Assembly (NCBI GenBank): GCA_001516025.1
Contig: LOEU01000030.1
Location: forward strand, 62,001 to 126,000
From: a bacterium BRH_c32
GTDB taxonomy: Bacteria; Bacteroidota; Ignavibacteria; Ignavibacteriales; Melioribacteraceae
Reading direction: 5' to 3'
Length of the DNA: 64,000 bases
The notes beneath the pieces were generated by a model. The model was not told where the DNA came from. It saw nothing but the letters and a program-made list of their open reading frames with translations, and did not search any database. This document shows positions 52,371-62,420 of this stretch, piece by piece. Each line of letters starts with the position of its first letter. The first letter of the stretch is position 1. The position numbers and the translations under genes were made by a program.

Positions 52371-54280
52371 TGGCAAAATTAGATCCCAAAATTCCGGCTG
52401 GTCCATTACAAGAAAAATGGGTTAATCATAAGTTTAATATGAAACTTGTAAATCCGGCGAATAAAAGAAAATATGATATCATAATTGTGGGTTCCGGTTT
52501 AGCAGGTGCTTCTGCGGCGGCATCCCTTGGTGAACTTGGTTATAAGGTGAAAGTTTTTACTTATAATGATAGTCCGCGAAGAGCACATAGTATATCAGCT
52601 CAAGGCGGTATTAATGCAGCTAAAAATTATCAGAATGACGGCGATTCCATTTATCGCCTTTTCTATGATACAATTAAAGGGGGAGATTTTAGAGCCCGCG
52701 AAGCCAATGTTTATAGGCTCGCCGAAGTGAGTAATAGTATCATTGATCAATGCGTAGCTCAAGGTGTGCCATTCGCTCGTGAATATGGTGGAATGCTTGA
52801 TAATCGATCATTTGGTGGAGCTCAAGTTTCGAGAACTTTTTATGCACGTGGTCAGACCGGTCAGCAGCTTCTTCTTGGTGCTTATTCTTCATTAATGCGT
52901 CAAGTCCATCTCGGAAATGTTGAACTATTTACCAGAAGAGAAATGATTGATCTCGTTACAATCGATGGTCAGGCAAAAGGTATTGTGGTAAGAAATATGG
53001 TTGATGGCGCGATAGAAAAATATTCGGCACATGCTGTTGTCCTTGCCACCGGTGGATATGCGAATGTGTTTTTCCTCTCTACAAATGCAATGAACTGTAA
53101 CACAACGGCAATATGGCGTGCTCATAAAAAGGGTGCTTTTTTTGCTAATCCATGTTTTACTCAGATCCATCCCACTTGTCTTCCTATACATGGAGAGGGA
53201 CAATCTAAATTAACTCTTATGAGCGAAAGCTTAAGAAACGATGGGAGAATTTGGGTCTCGAAATTAAAGAAAGATATGCGTGAGCCAAATGATATTCCGG
53301 AAGAAGAAAGAGATTATTATTTAGAAAGAAAATATCCTTCATTCGGAAACCTTTCTCCACGAGATATATCTTCACGAAGCGCTAAAGAAGTTGTCGATGA
53401 AGGTCGAGGAGCAAAAGGCGGTGATGCAGTTTATCTCGATTTTAAAGATGCAATTAATCGTCTAGGTAAACATGTTATAGAAGAACGCTATGGTAATCTT
53501 TTTGAAATTTACGAAACCATTACAGGAGAAAATCCTTATAATGTCCCAATGAAAATTTATCCCGCTCCTCATTATACAATGGGCGGTCTTTGGGTTGATT
53601 ATAATTTGATGAGCACTATACCCGGTCTCTTTGTACTTGGAGAAGCAAACTTCTCTGATCATGGTGCTAATCGTCTCGGTGCCTCTGCATTAATGCAAGG
53701 TCTTGCCGATGGCTATTTTGTCGCTCCTTATACGATAGGTGATTATTTAGCTTCTGCTAAACCGAAAAAGGAATCTTTAGATCATCCTGCATTTGATACT
53801 GTTAAAAAAGAAAATGAAGAACTCATCGGAAAACTTCTTTCAATCAAAGGAAAACAAACAGTCGATGATATCCATAAAAAACTTGGCAGAATTATGTGGA
53901 ATAAAGTTGGCATGGGTCGTAATGAAAAGGGACTAAAGGAAGCGATTAAAGAGATCGCCGATTTAAGAGTTGAATTCTGGAAAGATGTAAATGTTGTAGG
54001 TACTGATAAAGATATTAATCAATGCTTAGAGAGAGCGGGAAGATTAATTGATTATCTTGAATTGGGTGAACTAATGGCTCGCGATGCTCTAGAGAGAAAT
54101 GAATCTTGCGGCGGACATTTCCGCGAAGAATATCAAACTCCCGAAGGCGAAGCATTACGTAACGATGAAGAATATGCTTTTGTATCTGCTTGGGAATATA
54201 AAAATCTTGGCTCGTGGGAACTCAATAAAGAACCTCTCATATATGAAAATGTACAATTAGCTACGAGGAGTTATAAATAA
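52370..54280 (+). CDS. sdhA: Succinate dehydrogenase/fumarate reductase flavoprotein subunit
   Basis: 636 residues. FAD-binding [10 protein letters not shown] near 40, the covalent-FAD His region in [16 protein letters not shown], active-site HPTCLP, catalytic Arg in GRGAKGG and SSRSAKEV blocks, and [10 protein letters not shown]. This is the class-B form (QFR/SdhA-like) with the long C-terminal helical domain. Oxidises succinate to fumarate or the reverse. Stop overlaps the start of sdhB. Confidence 0.96.
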   Translation: MAKLDPKIPAGPLQEKWVNHKFNMKLVNPANKRKYDIIIVGSGLAGASAAASLGELGYKVKVFTYNDSPRRAHSISAQGGINAAKNYQNDGDSIYRLFYDTIKGGDFRAREANVYRLAEVSNSIIDQCVAQGVPFAREYGGMLDNRSFGGAQVSRTFYARGQTGQQLLLGAYSSLMRQVHLGNVELFTRREMIDLVTIDGQAKGIVVRNMVDGAIEKYSAHAVVLATGGYANVFFLSTNAMNCNTTAIWRAHKKGAFFANPCFTQIHPTCLPIHGEGQSKLTLMSESLRNDGRIWVSKLKKDMREPNDIPEEERDYYLERKYPSFGNLSPRDISSRSAKEVVDEGRGAKGGDAVYLDFKDAINRLGKHVIEERYGNLFEIYETITGENPYNVPMKIYPAPHYTMGGLWVDYNLMSTIPGLFVLGEANFSDHGANRLGASALMQGLADGYFVAPYTIGDYLASAKPKKESLDHPAFDTVKKENEELIGKLLSIKGKQTVDDIHKKLGRIMWNKVGMGRNEKGLKEAIKEIADLRVEFWKDVNVVGTDKDINQCLERAGRLIDYLELGELMARDALERNESCGGHFREEYQTPEGEALRNDEEYAFVSAWEYKNLGSWELNKEPLIYENVQLATRSYK

Positions 54281-55050
54281 TGGCGGAGAAAAAGATAAAT
54301 TTACTCGTTAAAGTTTGGCGTCAGCCATCTACAACTTCTGTTGGCAGCTTCGTAGATTATAAAATATCGGTATCTCCCGATTCATCTTTTCTTGAAATGC
54401 TCGATGAAATAAATAATGACTTAGAGAAGAAAAATCTCGAGCCGATTGCCTTTGAAAGTGATTGTCGAGAAGGTATCTGCGGTACTTGCGGTTTGGTAAT
54501 TAATGGTCAGCCTCATGGTCCTATCCCCAAGATTGCAACTTGCCAACTCCACATGAGAAATTTTAAAGATGGCGATACTGTTTGGGTGGAACCATTCAGG
54601 GCAAAAGCTTTTCAGGTAATGAAGGATTTAATTGTTGAACGCTCCGGGTTGGATAAAATTATTGCTGCAGGAGGATACATTTCTGTTAATACCGGTTCAA
54701 TCCCGGATGCTAATGCAATCCCGATTTCAAAAGAAAGATCCTCCATTGCAATGGATGCCGCTGCATGTATTGGCTGCGGAGCTTGTGTGGCTGCGTGTAA
54801 AAATGCTTCTGCAATGCTTTTCGTAAGCGCGAAAGTTTCTCAATTGGCTCTTCTCCCGCAAGGACAGCCGGAACGAACCAGGCGAGTCCAAAACATGGTA
54901 AAGGTGATGGACGAGCTCGGTTTTGGCTCTTGTTCTAATACTTATGCGTGCGAAGCTGAATGTCCAAAAGGAATTTCGGTTAAAAATATTGCTCGCTTAA
55001 ATCGTGAGTTTATCCTTGCAAATGTGAAATCTGATAATATTGAAGCTTAA
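54280..55050 (+). CDS. sdhB: Succinate dehydrogenase/fumarate reductase iron-sulfur subunit
   Basis: 256 residues: plant-type [2Fe-2S] ligands in [10 protein letters not shown] plus a later Cys (ATCQLHMR), then ferredoxin-type clusters with [12 protein letters not shown] and CEAECPKG for [4Fe-4S] and [3Fe-4S]. Transfers electrons from FAD to the cytochrome. Last gene of the operon, followed by a terminator. Confidence 0.96.
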   Translation: MAEKKINLLVKVWRQPSTTSVGSFVDYKISVSPDSSFLEMLDEINNDLEKKNLEPIAFESDCREGICGTCGLVINGQPHGPIPKIATCQLHMRNFKDGDTVWVEPFRAKAFQVMKDLIVERSGLDKIIAAGGYISVNTGSIPDANAIPISKERSSIAMDAAACIGCGACVAACKNASAMLFVSAKVSQLALLPQGQPERTRRVQNMVKVMDELGFGSCSNTYACEAECPKGISVKNIARLNREFILANVKSDNIEA

Positions 55051-55074
55051 TTTCTCACTTTTTTTTCTTATTAT

Positions 55075-55108
55075 TATAGTCCCGGTTTTCCAAATCGGGA
55101 CTATTTTA
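55075..55108 (+). terminator. Terminator of the sdhCAB operon
   Basis: ATAGTCCCG (55076-55084) and CGGGACTAT (55096-55104) arms, 11-base loop, followed by TTTTATA. Confidence 0.88.
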
Positions 55109-55130
55109 TAAGATTTATTAAGTGTCAGGA

Positions 55131-56960
55131 ATGTTTGAGAGAGAAATAAAATTTATATATGACTTTAATCTGAACAAAGTAAATAAGCTTGGGCCTTATT
55201 TTACTTTCGAGGAACTTCAAAATTCCGGAATCCATCCGGCAATTCTTCATTATATTTCTGCTGAAATAGATTTCTTGATTTTTGATGACCGCCAAAAATT
55301 GCTTAAGAACTCCGTATTTGATTATTCCGGAGAAAATATCAATTCTCTTTTTATTAAGATTAATGAAGAAATTAAAAAGAGTAAAAGGTTTTCTCTCGAT
55401 TATATTTCTAAACTTATCCTTCGCTCAATCTCTTTTACTATTAATTTTTTAGTTAGGCCAAAGTGGACTCTTAATAAATTTATTTTCGATGACTACGATC
55501 ATAAAACTGCTGTCGAGGTAAAGCAGATTCTTAATTATATCTATTACTATAAGTATCTCAATAAAATATTAATAGCTTATATTGACACAAAAAAATTATT
55601 ATCAATAAATTCTGTTGAATTTGCACAGATTACTAATAAAATTGAACGTCTTGGTATTGAAACCTATCTTAATGTAATAATTAATGATGCTCTTAAAGCG
55701 ATGGGAGAATTTTTTAATATTGGTGAAATTCAAAAAAACAAAGTACCTATCACCGCATTTAAATATTTCTTAAGTGAAAAAGAACTTGGCGTTCATATAA
55801 ATAAAATTGATGAAAATTTCCCTAAGGAAGAATCGAGCAAAGTAAGCATACCCGAATTGAAAAAGGTGCTTGACAAAATTGAACCTTATAAGATATATGA
55901 ACAAGAAGCTACTTTATTTGACGAACCAAAAGAAAAAGAAGAAGAATCAACAATTGAATCGGTAGATGAATTTTTACAGGATAATGAACCCCCGCTGAAT
56001 TTTAATCTCAATTTTAATATCAATAAAGAATTATTGGAAGACCCTAAACTAGATATAGAGCATGATAGCGAAGAAGCTGCAGGTTTAGAAGAAGTTACTA
56101 CCGAAGAGGATATTATTGAGAATTATGAAGATGACGAAATAAAAAAGGATTTAAGTGAATCCATTCTTGATGAATCAGTTGAAGAAGAATCTGAAAATGA
56201 AGATTTGAAAGTAAGTAATTTAGAAGCGGTGGATTTAGAGAATGGGACTCTTTCTGGAATAGCAATGGATTCAGAGGATGAAGCTCTTATAGATGATGTT
56301 ATGGATATAGATAATGACGAAGATTTTAATGAGGAATCAAGCGATGATGAACTTGAAGAAGAGATTAATCATAAATTTATGGTTGAAGAAAAAGATAGAG
56401 ACGAAAATTTTATATTAGAAGATAATGAGATAGATGAAAAATTGATATCGGAAGATGATGACTCTCCCAATCCTATTGATTTCAATGATGAATTAGAAAA
56501 ATATATTCCTGATGAAATTAAAGTGGAAAATGATATTGACGTATATCGCAACCAAGACTATCAGACAGGGGAACATGATGAAGATGATGCAGACGAATTA
56601 AAAGACGAATCAGAAAGTGAAGAAGAATTAGAAGATGAAACAAAAGAAGTAGAAAATGATATTGAAGGATATAATTCTATCTTTAATCCTTCTGAATTAA
56701 ATAAAGTTGAGTCTCATGTCGAGATAGATATTGCTGAATTACTTGAACACAAAAATATGACAAAAGTCATAGAAGTTATTTTTGATTACGACGTGGAAGA
56801 ATTTACAAATACAATCGAAGAAGTTTGTAAGTGTAGAAATCTTGATGATGCATTGCTTGTACTAAACGAGAAAATTAAACAACATTATTCTGATGTTAAT
56901 TCCAAGGAAGCAAATCAGTTCAGGGAAATTATAACAGAATATTATAACAAAGCAGATTAA
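55131..56960 (+). CDS. Large acidic protein of unknown function upstream of obg
   Basis: 609 residues from ATG 55131 (in-frame GTG 55122 would add three). N-terminal 1-245: basic to neutral, helical, with two hydrophobic stretches too polar to be clear membrane spans (ISKLILRSISFTINFLV). Residues 265-540: an Asp/Glu-rich, low-complexity region with about 40% acidic residues and few hydrophobics (DEDFNEESSDDELEEEIN). C-terminal 540-609: a small helical domain (IAELLEHKNMTKVIEVIF). No known family recognised. It sits 1 bp before obg, so the two are co-transcribed; a ribosome- or nucleic-acid-related scaffold is one guess. Confidence 0.65.
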   Translation: MFEREIKFIYDFNLNKVNKLGPYFTFEELQNSGIHPAILHYISAEIDFLIFDDRQKLLKNSVFDYSGENINSLFIKINEEIKKSKRFSLDYISKLILRSISFTINFLVRPKWTLNKFIFDDYDHKTAVEVKQILNYIYYYKYLNKILIAYIDTKKLLSINSVEFAQITNKIERLGIETYLNVIINDALKAMGEFFNIGEIQKNKVPITAFKYFLSEKELGVHINKIDENFPKEESSKVSIPELKKVLDKIEPYKIYEQEATLFDEPKEKEEESTIESVDEFLQDNEPPLNFNLNFNINKELLEDPKLDIEHDSEEAAGLEEVTTEEDIIENYEDDEIKKDLSESILDESVEEESENEDLKVSNLEAVDLENGTLSGIAMDSEDEALIDDVMDIDNDEDFNEESSDDELEEEINHKFMVEEKDRDENFILEDNEIDEKLISEDDDSPNPIDFNDELEKYIPDEIKVENDIDVYRNQDYQTGEHDEDDADELKDESESEEELEDETKEVENDIEGYNSIFNPSELNKVESHVEIDIAELLEHKNMTKVIEVIFDYDVEEFTNTIEEVCKCRNLDDALLVLNEKIKQHYSDVNSKEANQFREIITEYYNKAD

Positions 56961-56961
56961 T

Positions 56962-57954
56962 ATGTTTATAGATTATTCAAAAATTTATGTAAAATCGGGT
57001 GATGGCGGCAATGGAGCTATTACCTTTAGAAGAGAAAAATTCGTACCCAAAGGAGGTCCTTCGGGCGGTAATGGAGGTAAGGGGGGAGACGTGATTTTCG
57101 TTACAGATACAAATCTCACGACTTTACTTGATTTCCAATACAAAAAGAAATACGTTGCTCAGGATGGTGCCGCAGGTGCTAATTCTTTGAAAGATGGAAA
57201 GTATGGCGAAGATATTACAATTAGAGTTCCTGTTGGAACAATCGTAAAAGATGCAGAAACCGATGAAGTGATTTGCGATTTGGTTGAACCCAATACATCT
57301 TACGTTATTGCGAAAGGTGGAAGAGGGGGAAAGGGTAATAGTAATTTTGCTACTTCTACTAACCAAACACCACGATATGCGCAGGATGGTAAACCGGGTG
57401 AAGAAAAAACCGTGGTTCTTGAACTCAAATTAATCGCTGATATTGGGTTAGTTGGATTTCCAAATGCCGGAAAATCAACTCTTATATCGAACGTTTCTGC
57501 AGCAAGACCAAAAATAGCCGATTATCCATTCACTACTCTTGAACCTAATCTTGGAATTGTTAGATATAAAGATGCTTATAGTTTTACGATTGCAGACATA
57601 CCCGGAATTATTGAAGGAGCTCATCAGGGAAAAGGTTTAGGTCTCAAATTTCTTCGCCATATTGAACGAACTAAAATTCTTTTAATTATGATCGATGTTA
57701 ATTCAGAAAACTACGCTAAGGATTTTAAGACCTTAGTCAATGAATTAGATTCTTATTCTCATTTACTTGCCGAAAAAAGAAAAATATTGGCATTTACAAA
57801 ATCAGATCTTCTCACTAAAGAGGAGATAACAAAGCTTAAGAAGAAAAAAATTCCGGGTTACAAAGGGGAGATTTTTATTATATCTGCCGTAACGAATGAC
57901 GGTCTTAGTACTCTTATGGATTTTTTGTGGCAAGCTATATTGAACGAAAACTAA
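56962..57954 (+). CDS. obg: Obg/CgtA GTPase
   Basis: 330 residues: glycine-rich Obg fold (GGNGGKGGDVIF, GGRGGKGNSNFAT), then the G domain with G1 GFPNAGKST, G3 DIPG, G4 FTKSD and G5 SAV. The C-terminal OCT domain of some Obg proteins is absent, as in E. coli-length relatives without it. Essential ribosome-assembly and stress GTPase. Confidence 0.96.
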   Translation: MFIDYSKIYVKSGDGGNGAITFRREKFVPKGGPSGGNGGKGGDVIFVTDTNLTTLLDFQYKKKYVAQDGAAGANSLKDGKYGEDITIRVPVGTIVKDAETDEVICDLVEPNTSYVIAKGGRGGKGNSNFATSTNQTPRYAQDGKPGEEKTVVLELKLIADIGLVGFPNAGKSTLISNVSAARPKIADYPFTTLEPNLGIVRYKDAYSFTIADIPGIIEGAHQGKGLGLKFLRHIERTKILLIMIDVNSENYAKDFKTLVNELDSYSHLLAEKRKILAFTKSDLLTKEEITKLKKKKIPGYKGEIFIISAVTNDGLSTLMDFLWQAILNEN

Positions 57955-57966
57955 ATTGGAGGTTAT

Positions 57967-58797
57967 ATGTTTAAAAAAATTAGATTATTTCCTGTTACGT
58001 TAATTGCGCTTTTTGTTTTTGCATGTTCATCCGGTATAAATCTTTTTAATGATTCAGATGAAGTATCGATGGGAATGCAATTTGATAAAGAGATTAGGGA
58101 AAATTCAAAAGAATATCCAATTTTTAATGGCAATCCTTCAGTAAAAACATATATAAATAGTACTATTTTTCAACCAATTCTTAATTCACCGGAAGTGAAA
58201 AAATCTGATACTTATACTTATCAATTAGAAATTATCGATAACGACTCAGTTCTAAATGCATTTGCCGTCCCCGGCGGATATGTTTATGTATATACAGGAA
58301 TATTAAAGTACTTGGATTCGGAAGCGGCTTTAGCAGGTGTTATATCTCATGAAATTGCTCATGTCGAAAGAAGGCATTCCACTCAAAGAATTACGAATGC
58401 TTATGGTCTTTCTATATTAGCCAATCTTGCATTAGGAAATAACCCATCTCAAATTGCGGAAATTGTTGCTAATATGTTCTCCGGATTATCACTCCTTGCG
58501 AATAGCAGAGCTAATGAGGATGAAAGCGATGAATATTCGATAAAATATTTAATGAGCACTAAGTACTATCCCGGAGCAGTAAAATTCTTTTTTGAAAAGA
58601 TGAAAGATGATGGAAAAGTATCTTCAAATAGTAGCGGTTTACAAACATTTTTATCAACACATCCTGATCCAATTCAAAGAATTAATAGTGCAAACGAACG
58701 TTTGAAGTCAATGGGTATCGAGATAAGGTCTTACACTTCAACGGGAAGTGGGATGTATCGGGAAGAATATCAGAAAAATATAAAATCAAAATTATAA
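57967..58797 (+). CDS. M48-family metallopeptidase lipoprotein
   Basis: 276 residues. Lipoprotein signal with lipobox Cys at about 20 (FVFACSSG). The zinc motif is HEIAHVERRH (HExxH), with the third ligand Glu in ANEDESDEYS, the layout of BepA/LoiP-type peptidases of the envelope. LSTHPDPIQRI is the family C-terminal motif. Possibly proteolytic quality control of outer-membrane proteins. Confidence 0.9.
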   Translation: MFKKIRLFPVTLIALFVFACSSGINLFNDSDEVSMGMQFDKEIRENSKEYPIFNGNPSVKTYINSTIFQPILNSPEVKKSDTYTYQLEIIDNDSVLNAFAVPGGYVYVYTGILKYLDSEAALAGVISHEIAHVERRHSTQRITNAYGLSILANLALGNNPSQIAEIVANMFSGLSLLANSRANEDESDEYSIKYLMSTKYYPGAVKFFFEKMKDDGKVSSNSSGLQTFLSTHPDPIQRINSANERLKSMGIEIRSYTSTGSGMYREEYQKNIKSKL

Positions 58798-58881
58798 TAA
58801 GTCATTTAATTTTAAATCAAAAGTTGCTTGCTTAATTACCCCATTAGGCATTATATTTAAAATCTGTTTTTAATAAATGTT

Positions 58882-58955
58882 GGCGGGGTAGCTCAGTAGG
58901 TTAGAGCAATGGAATCATAATCCATGTGTCGGGGGTTCGAATCCCTCCCCCGCTA
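58882..58955 (+). tRNA. tRNA-Met (CAT)
   Basis: 74-nt cloverleaf: acceptor GGCGGGG with CCCCGCT (a G-U first pair), D arm GCTC/GAGC, anticodon stem ATGGA/TCCAT around CAT at 58916-58918, T arm GGGGG-TTCGAAT-CCCTC, discriminator A. CCA is not encoded. The sequence fits an elongator tRNA-Met; tRNA-Ile (lysidine-modified CAT) is the alternative. Confidence 0.93.
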
Positions 58956-58972
58956 CAATTTTGGAGTAAAAT

Positions 58973-59311
58973 ATGTACACATTATTAATATCTATATCAA
59001 TACTTATTTCTTTCGTTTTAATTGTAGTTATACTATTACAATCAAGTAAAGGCGGCGGATTAGCCGGTACTTTCGGCGGAAGCGGCGGCGGTCAATTCGG
59101 TTCTGTTTTTGGTACTAGAAGAACTGCTGATTTTCTTAGCCGTGCTACATGGTGGCTTGGCGGTGCTTTATTAGTTCTCGCGCTTGTTATTAACCTTTTC
59201 TTTCTTCCTAAATCTGCTTTAGATGGTAAAGATAGTGTTATCCAGAGTGGTAAAAGACAATCGGTACCTGCTCAACAACAGTCAATACCGGCTCAAAAAC
59301 CTGTAAAATAA
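58973..59311 (+). CDS. secG: Preprotein translocase subunit SecG
   Basis: 112 residues: helix 1 (about 2-21, ISILISFVLIVVILLQ), the signature SSKGGGLAGTFGG, a helix 2 (about 62-80) and a Gln-rich tail. Small accessory subunit of the SecYEG channel. It follows the tRNA gene by 17 bp, with GGAG before ATG. Confidence 0.93.
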   Translation: MYTLLISISILISFVLIVVILLQSSKGGGLAGTFGGSGGGQFGSVFGTRRTADFLSRATWWLGGALLVLALVINLFFLPKSALDGKDSVIQSGKRQSVPAQQQSIPAQKPVK

Positions 59312-59324
59312 TTTTCCTATACGT

Positions 59325-59352
59325 AAAACCCCCTTTTAAATGGGGGTTTTCC
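59325..59352 (+). terminator. Terminator of secG
   Basis: AAAACCCCC (59325-59333) and GGGGGTTTT (59342-59350) arms around an 8-base loop. Confidence 0.9.
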
Positions 59353-59371
59353 CTTTAAATGGACTCCTACA

Positions 59372-60214
59372 ATGAAAAAAGACATTAAACCAAAACCTAC
59401 AAGTAAAATTTCAAAAATAACTAAAGCTTATAAAAATCTTGAATTTCTCAATTCATCGAATGCAAGAACAGTTAGAATATTGGCTGAATATTATGAACCA
59501 AAGGGACGCCTTGAGAAAAATAATATTCAAGATACAATTGTATTTTTCGGCTCTGCAAGATTAAAATCAAGAAAAGAATCTCTCGAGATTTTGCGCGAAA
59601 AACAAGCTCTTTTTGTTAAAAAGAAAACTAAAGCTTCTGTTGTTAAGCAAGCTGAAAAACAATTGGAAATGTCTCGTTATTATGAAGAAGCAGATGAATT
59701 AGCAAAAAAATTGACTATATGGTCAAAAAACTTACCAACAGATAAAAGAAGATTTACGATTTGCAGTGGCGGCGGACCGGGAATTATGGAGGCAGCTAAT
59801 AAGGGTGCTAAGAAAGGGGGCGGTCCTTCAATTGGTTTTAATATTAGCATTCCATTTGAACAATACGTTAATCCTTATGTAGATCCCGAAAATACTTATG
59901 AGTTTCATTACTTTTTTATGAGAAAATTTTGGTTTGCATATCTTGCTAAAGCTTTAGTGGTATTTCCGGGAGGATTTGGTACTCTCGATGAATTAATGGA
60001 AGTACTCACCCTAGTCCAAACACGCAAGATTAAAAAAGATATGAAGATTATTATTTATGATGAGATTTTTTGGAAAGAAATTGTAAATTTTGAGGCTTTA
60101 ATTGATCATGGTGTAATCAGCAAAGGGGATATGAAACTATTCACTTTCTGTAATAATGTCGAACAAGCTTATAATGAAATAACAGGATATTTAACAAAAA
60201 ACCCCTTGAAATAA
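59372..60214 (+). CDS. LOG-family nucleotide phosphoribohydrolase (TIGR00730-like)
   Basis: 280 residues. The LOG signature PGGFGTLDELMEVLT and the preceding SGGGPGIMEAANKGA are present, so the Rossmann-like AMP/nucleotide ribohydrolase fold is secure. A Lys-rich N-terminal extension of about 110 residues (coiled coil) precedes the conserved domain, and its role is unclear. Purine or cytokinin-type monophosphate cleavage is the family activity. Its stop lies inside a terminator hairpin. Confidence 0.88.
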   Translation: MKKDIKPKPTSKISKITKAYKNLEFLNSSNARTVRILAEYYEPKGRLEKNNIQDTIVFFGSARLKSRKESLEILREKQALFVKKKTKASVVKQAEKQLEMSRYYEEADELAKKLTIWSKNLPTDKRRFTICSGGGPGIMEAANKGAKKGGGPSIGFNISIPFEQYVNPYVDPENTYEFHYFFMRKFWFAYLAKALVVFPGGFGTLDELMEVLTLVQTRKIKKDMKIIIYDEIFWKEIVNFEALIDHGVISKGDMKLFTFCNNVEQAYNEITGYLTKNPLK

Positions 60215-60223
60215 GGGGTTTTT
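60196..60223. terminator. Bidirectional terminator, overlapping the LOG gene stop
   Basis: AAAAAACCCCTT (60196-60207) and AAGGGGTTTTT (60213-60223) with a 5-base loop. T tracts on both strands serve the converging LOG gene and rpsU. The TAA of the LOG gene (60212-60214) is inside the stem-loop. Confidence 0.88.
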
Positions 60224-60232
60224 CTTTAATAG

Positions 60233-60433
60233 CTATTTGTCTCTTTGCATTGCTGCTTCACGAGAAGCTCTTCGTCTTGCTTTAATCAAGTCCATTCTTT
60301 TTTCAATCGATGGCTTAACAAAGAAAGTTCTTTTCTTATATTCCTTTAGAATACCTGAACGTTCATATTTTTTCTTGAAGCGTTTAAGAGCTTTATCGAT
60401 GTTCTCGTTTTCTTGAATCGTAATACCGACCAA
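60233..60433 (-). CDS. rpsU: Ribosomal protein S21
   Basis: 66 residues, normal for bS21: ENIDKALKRFKKKYERSGIL and the Arg/Lys-rich tail ARRRASREAAMQ. Small subunit protein near the anti-Shine-Dalgarno region of 16S rRNA. Confidence 0.96.
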   Translation of the reverse strand: MVGITIQENENIDKALKRFKKKYERSGILKEYKKRTFFVKPSIEKRMDLIKARRRASREAAMQRDK

Positions 60434-60497
60434 CTAATTCACCTACCTTGGGTTGTTTTAAAATTATAAGTCATTAAAGATAAAAAGTTTCTTGGAA

Positions 60498-61097
60498 TTA
60501 AGCAACATCTTTGATAAATCCGTTTTTTACTGCATAACCGTGAAGTTTTGTATAGAGCATCTTTCTTGCACGATGGATTCTTGATCGAACTGTTCCTACC
60601 GGTGCATCAACGAAATCCGCTATCTCATCATAAGTAAAACCTTCAATATCACTCAGAATTATTACTGTTCTGAAATCCTCTGATAAAGAGGCTATCGCAT
60701 TAGTAATATCATCATCTAACACTCCGGCAAAAGCATCTTCTTCATAATGTCTTGTATCTACTTCATTTGATTTAATTGTTTCATAAAAATTTTGAACATC
60801 TTCATAATCAACTTTATTCGGTTCTTTTAAAATTTTTCGATAGTCATTAATGAAAGTGTTTTTCATTATTCGATATAGCCATGCCTTGCAATTGGTGCCT
60901 TTCTCAAATTTATCAAAAAATCTGAATGCTCTTAGGTATGTCTCCTGCAATAGATCGTTAGCATCTTCTTCGTCTTTTGTTAATTTTAATGCAAAATTCA
61001 ATAGGGAGTTCATATGGGGCACGGCTTCTCTATCAAAATCGGCATAGAGCTTTTCTGATGGAGCGTCTTTTACAATATTTTGTTTCTTTTTTGTCAA
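60498..61097 (-). CDS. ECF-type RNA polymerase sigma factor
   Basis: 199 residues, TTG start. Region 2: DANDLLQETYLRAFRFFDKF and CKAWLYRIMKNTFINDYRK. Region 4: FTYDEIADFVDAPVGTVRSRIHRARK. It belongs to the group whose C-terminal stretch contains an acidic linker (residues 95-125). No anti-sigma gene neighbours it, so it may be constitutive or controlled by protein stability. Confidence 0.9.
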   Translation of the reverse strand: MTKKKQNIVKDAPSEKLYADFDREAVPHMNSLLNFALKLTKDEEDANDLLQETYLRAFRFFDKFEKGTNCKAWLYRIMKNTFINDYRKILKEPNKVDYEDVQNFYETIKSNEVDTRHYEEDAFAGVLDDDITNAIASLSEDFRTVIILSDIEGFTYDEIADFVDAPVGTVRSRIHRARKMLYTKLHGYAVKNGFIKDVA

Positions 61098-61161
61098 TTA
61101 TCAATCTTATTAAACATTGTAAGTTAGCAAATATATTTTTGATCTGAAATAGAATACGTGC

Positions 61162-62385
61162 TTATCGGATTATTAACGTACCATTATCAAAACAATAGAT
61201 TATTTCGTCTTGATCCTTTAGTTTTAATTTTGCATCGCTATTAATAGCTAGATTCCCATCAATTAGAACCAAACCATTTCCTGAAAATACTTCATGTGCA
61301 TTAGAAAATGAAAGGTCACCTACTTCTTCTATAAATGATTTTATTATATAATTATCACTATATAAATCAAATTCTCTTTTTCTGATTATACCAATATCTA
61401 CTTGGTAAGATTTAGTATCTTTAATAACAGTTACATCTTTTATTAATAGATCGAAAAATGATTCTACATTTACAGGTGTATCGAAATAAGTTTTATCTTC
61501 ATATAATTTATATTCTCCTGTGGCGATAATCCTTAATGCCGAAATAAGTGCAATGAAATTAAGCTTTCTAATAAAGAATTTATTATCATCACTTTCCCAG
61601 TAACCGGATTCGATAAGAATAGAAGAAGTGCCATTAAGAATAAAATTATCTCCGAAAGAACGTGGTTCATGATCATCCTTATAACGAGCTATATGCCCGG
61701 GTATAAAATCATATAATATATTTATAATGCCGGAAATTACTCTTATTGCATTCTCCCTTACAGGGGTGATTTCGTTCGTATAGTCTTGAGGTGGAGCAAG
61801 AAAAGAAATTGCGGTTGATTTATAACTATTACCGGGAGAGTAATAACTATCTTGATCATGGAGGTTAAATCCAAATTGAGGTTTTATCTCTTTTTGTAAT
61901 TGCTTTAATATTTTAGACTCGGGGCTTACGGCTCGAATGTAATCTCTGTTCAAATCGATATTAATTGCATTTTCTCTTGTGAAGACTTCTGCACCATCCG
62001 GATTGAGCATTGGAACTATATAAAGAGTAAGATTATCAAAAAGCTCTTTTCGAAATAAATCGTAATTATCTTTTGCAATAAAAAAATTAAGCAAGTCAAA
62101 TAACGACATTGTGGCGGTAGGTTCATCACCATGCATCTGAGACCAAAGTAAAACTTTCGTTTCTCCTTTCCCAATTTTAATGCAATAGATTTCTCTTTCT
62201 TGAATTGATTTCCCAATTTCCGAAACTTCAAAAATCCCTGTGGATTGCAGATTGATTAAAAGCTCTTTTATTTGGGAGTGTTTAATAAATTTATTCGAGA
62301 ATTTTGTTTCAGAATAAATTTCGTATCGATGATATAGCTGATTAATTATAGTAACAGTATCCAATATATGTCCATTTATATACAT
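61162..62385 (-). CDS. M14-family zinc carboxypeptidase
   Basis: 407 residues. The zinc ligands are His85 and Glu88 (MHGDEP) and His176 (NLHDQ), and the general-base Glu259 lies in LIESGYWE, so the peptidase looks active. No signal peptide: the frame starts MYINGHILDT, suggesting cytoplasmic action or a non-classical export. The C-terminal 110 residues form an additional beta domain. Typical of Bacteroidota M14-like proteins; peptide substrate unknown. Confidence 0.88.
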   Translation of the reverse strand: MYINGHILDTVTIINQLYHRYEIYSETKFSNKFIKHSQIKELLINLQSTGIFEVSEIGKSIQEREIYCIKIGKGETKVLLWSQMHGDEPTATMSLFDLLNFFIAKDNYDLFRKELFDNLTLYIVPMLNPDGAEVFTRENAINIDLNRDYIRAVSPESKILKQLQKEIKPQFGFNLHDQDSYYSPGNSYKSTAISFLAPPQDYTNEITPVRENAIRVISGIINILYDFIPGHIARYKDDHEPRSFGDNFILNGTSSILIESGYWESDDNKFFIRKLNFIALISALRIIATGEYKLYEDKTYFDTPVNVESFFDLLIKDVTVIKDTKSYQVDIGIIRKREFDLYSDNYIIKSFIEEVGDLSFSNAHEVFSGNGLVLIDGNLAINSDAKLKLKDQDEIIYCFDNGTLIIR

Positions 62386-62420
62386 ACCAATCTAATATAA
62401 TCAGCAATATATGTAAAGTA

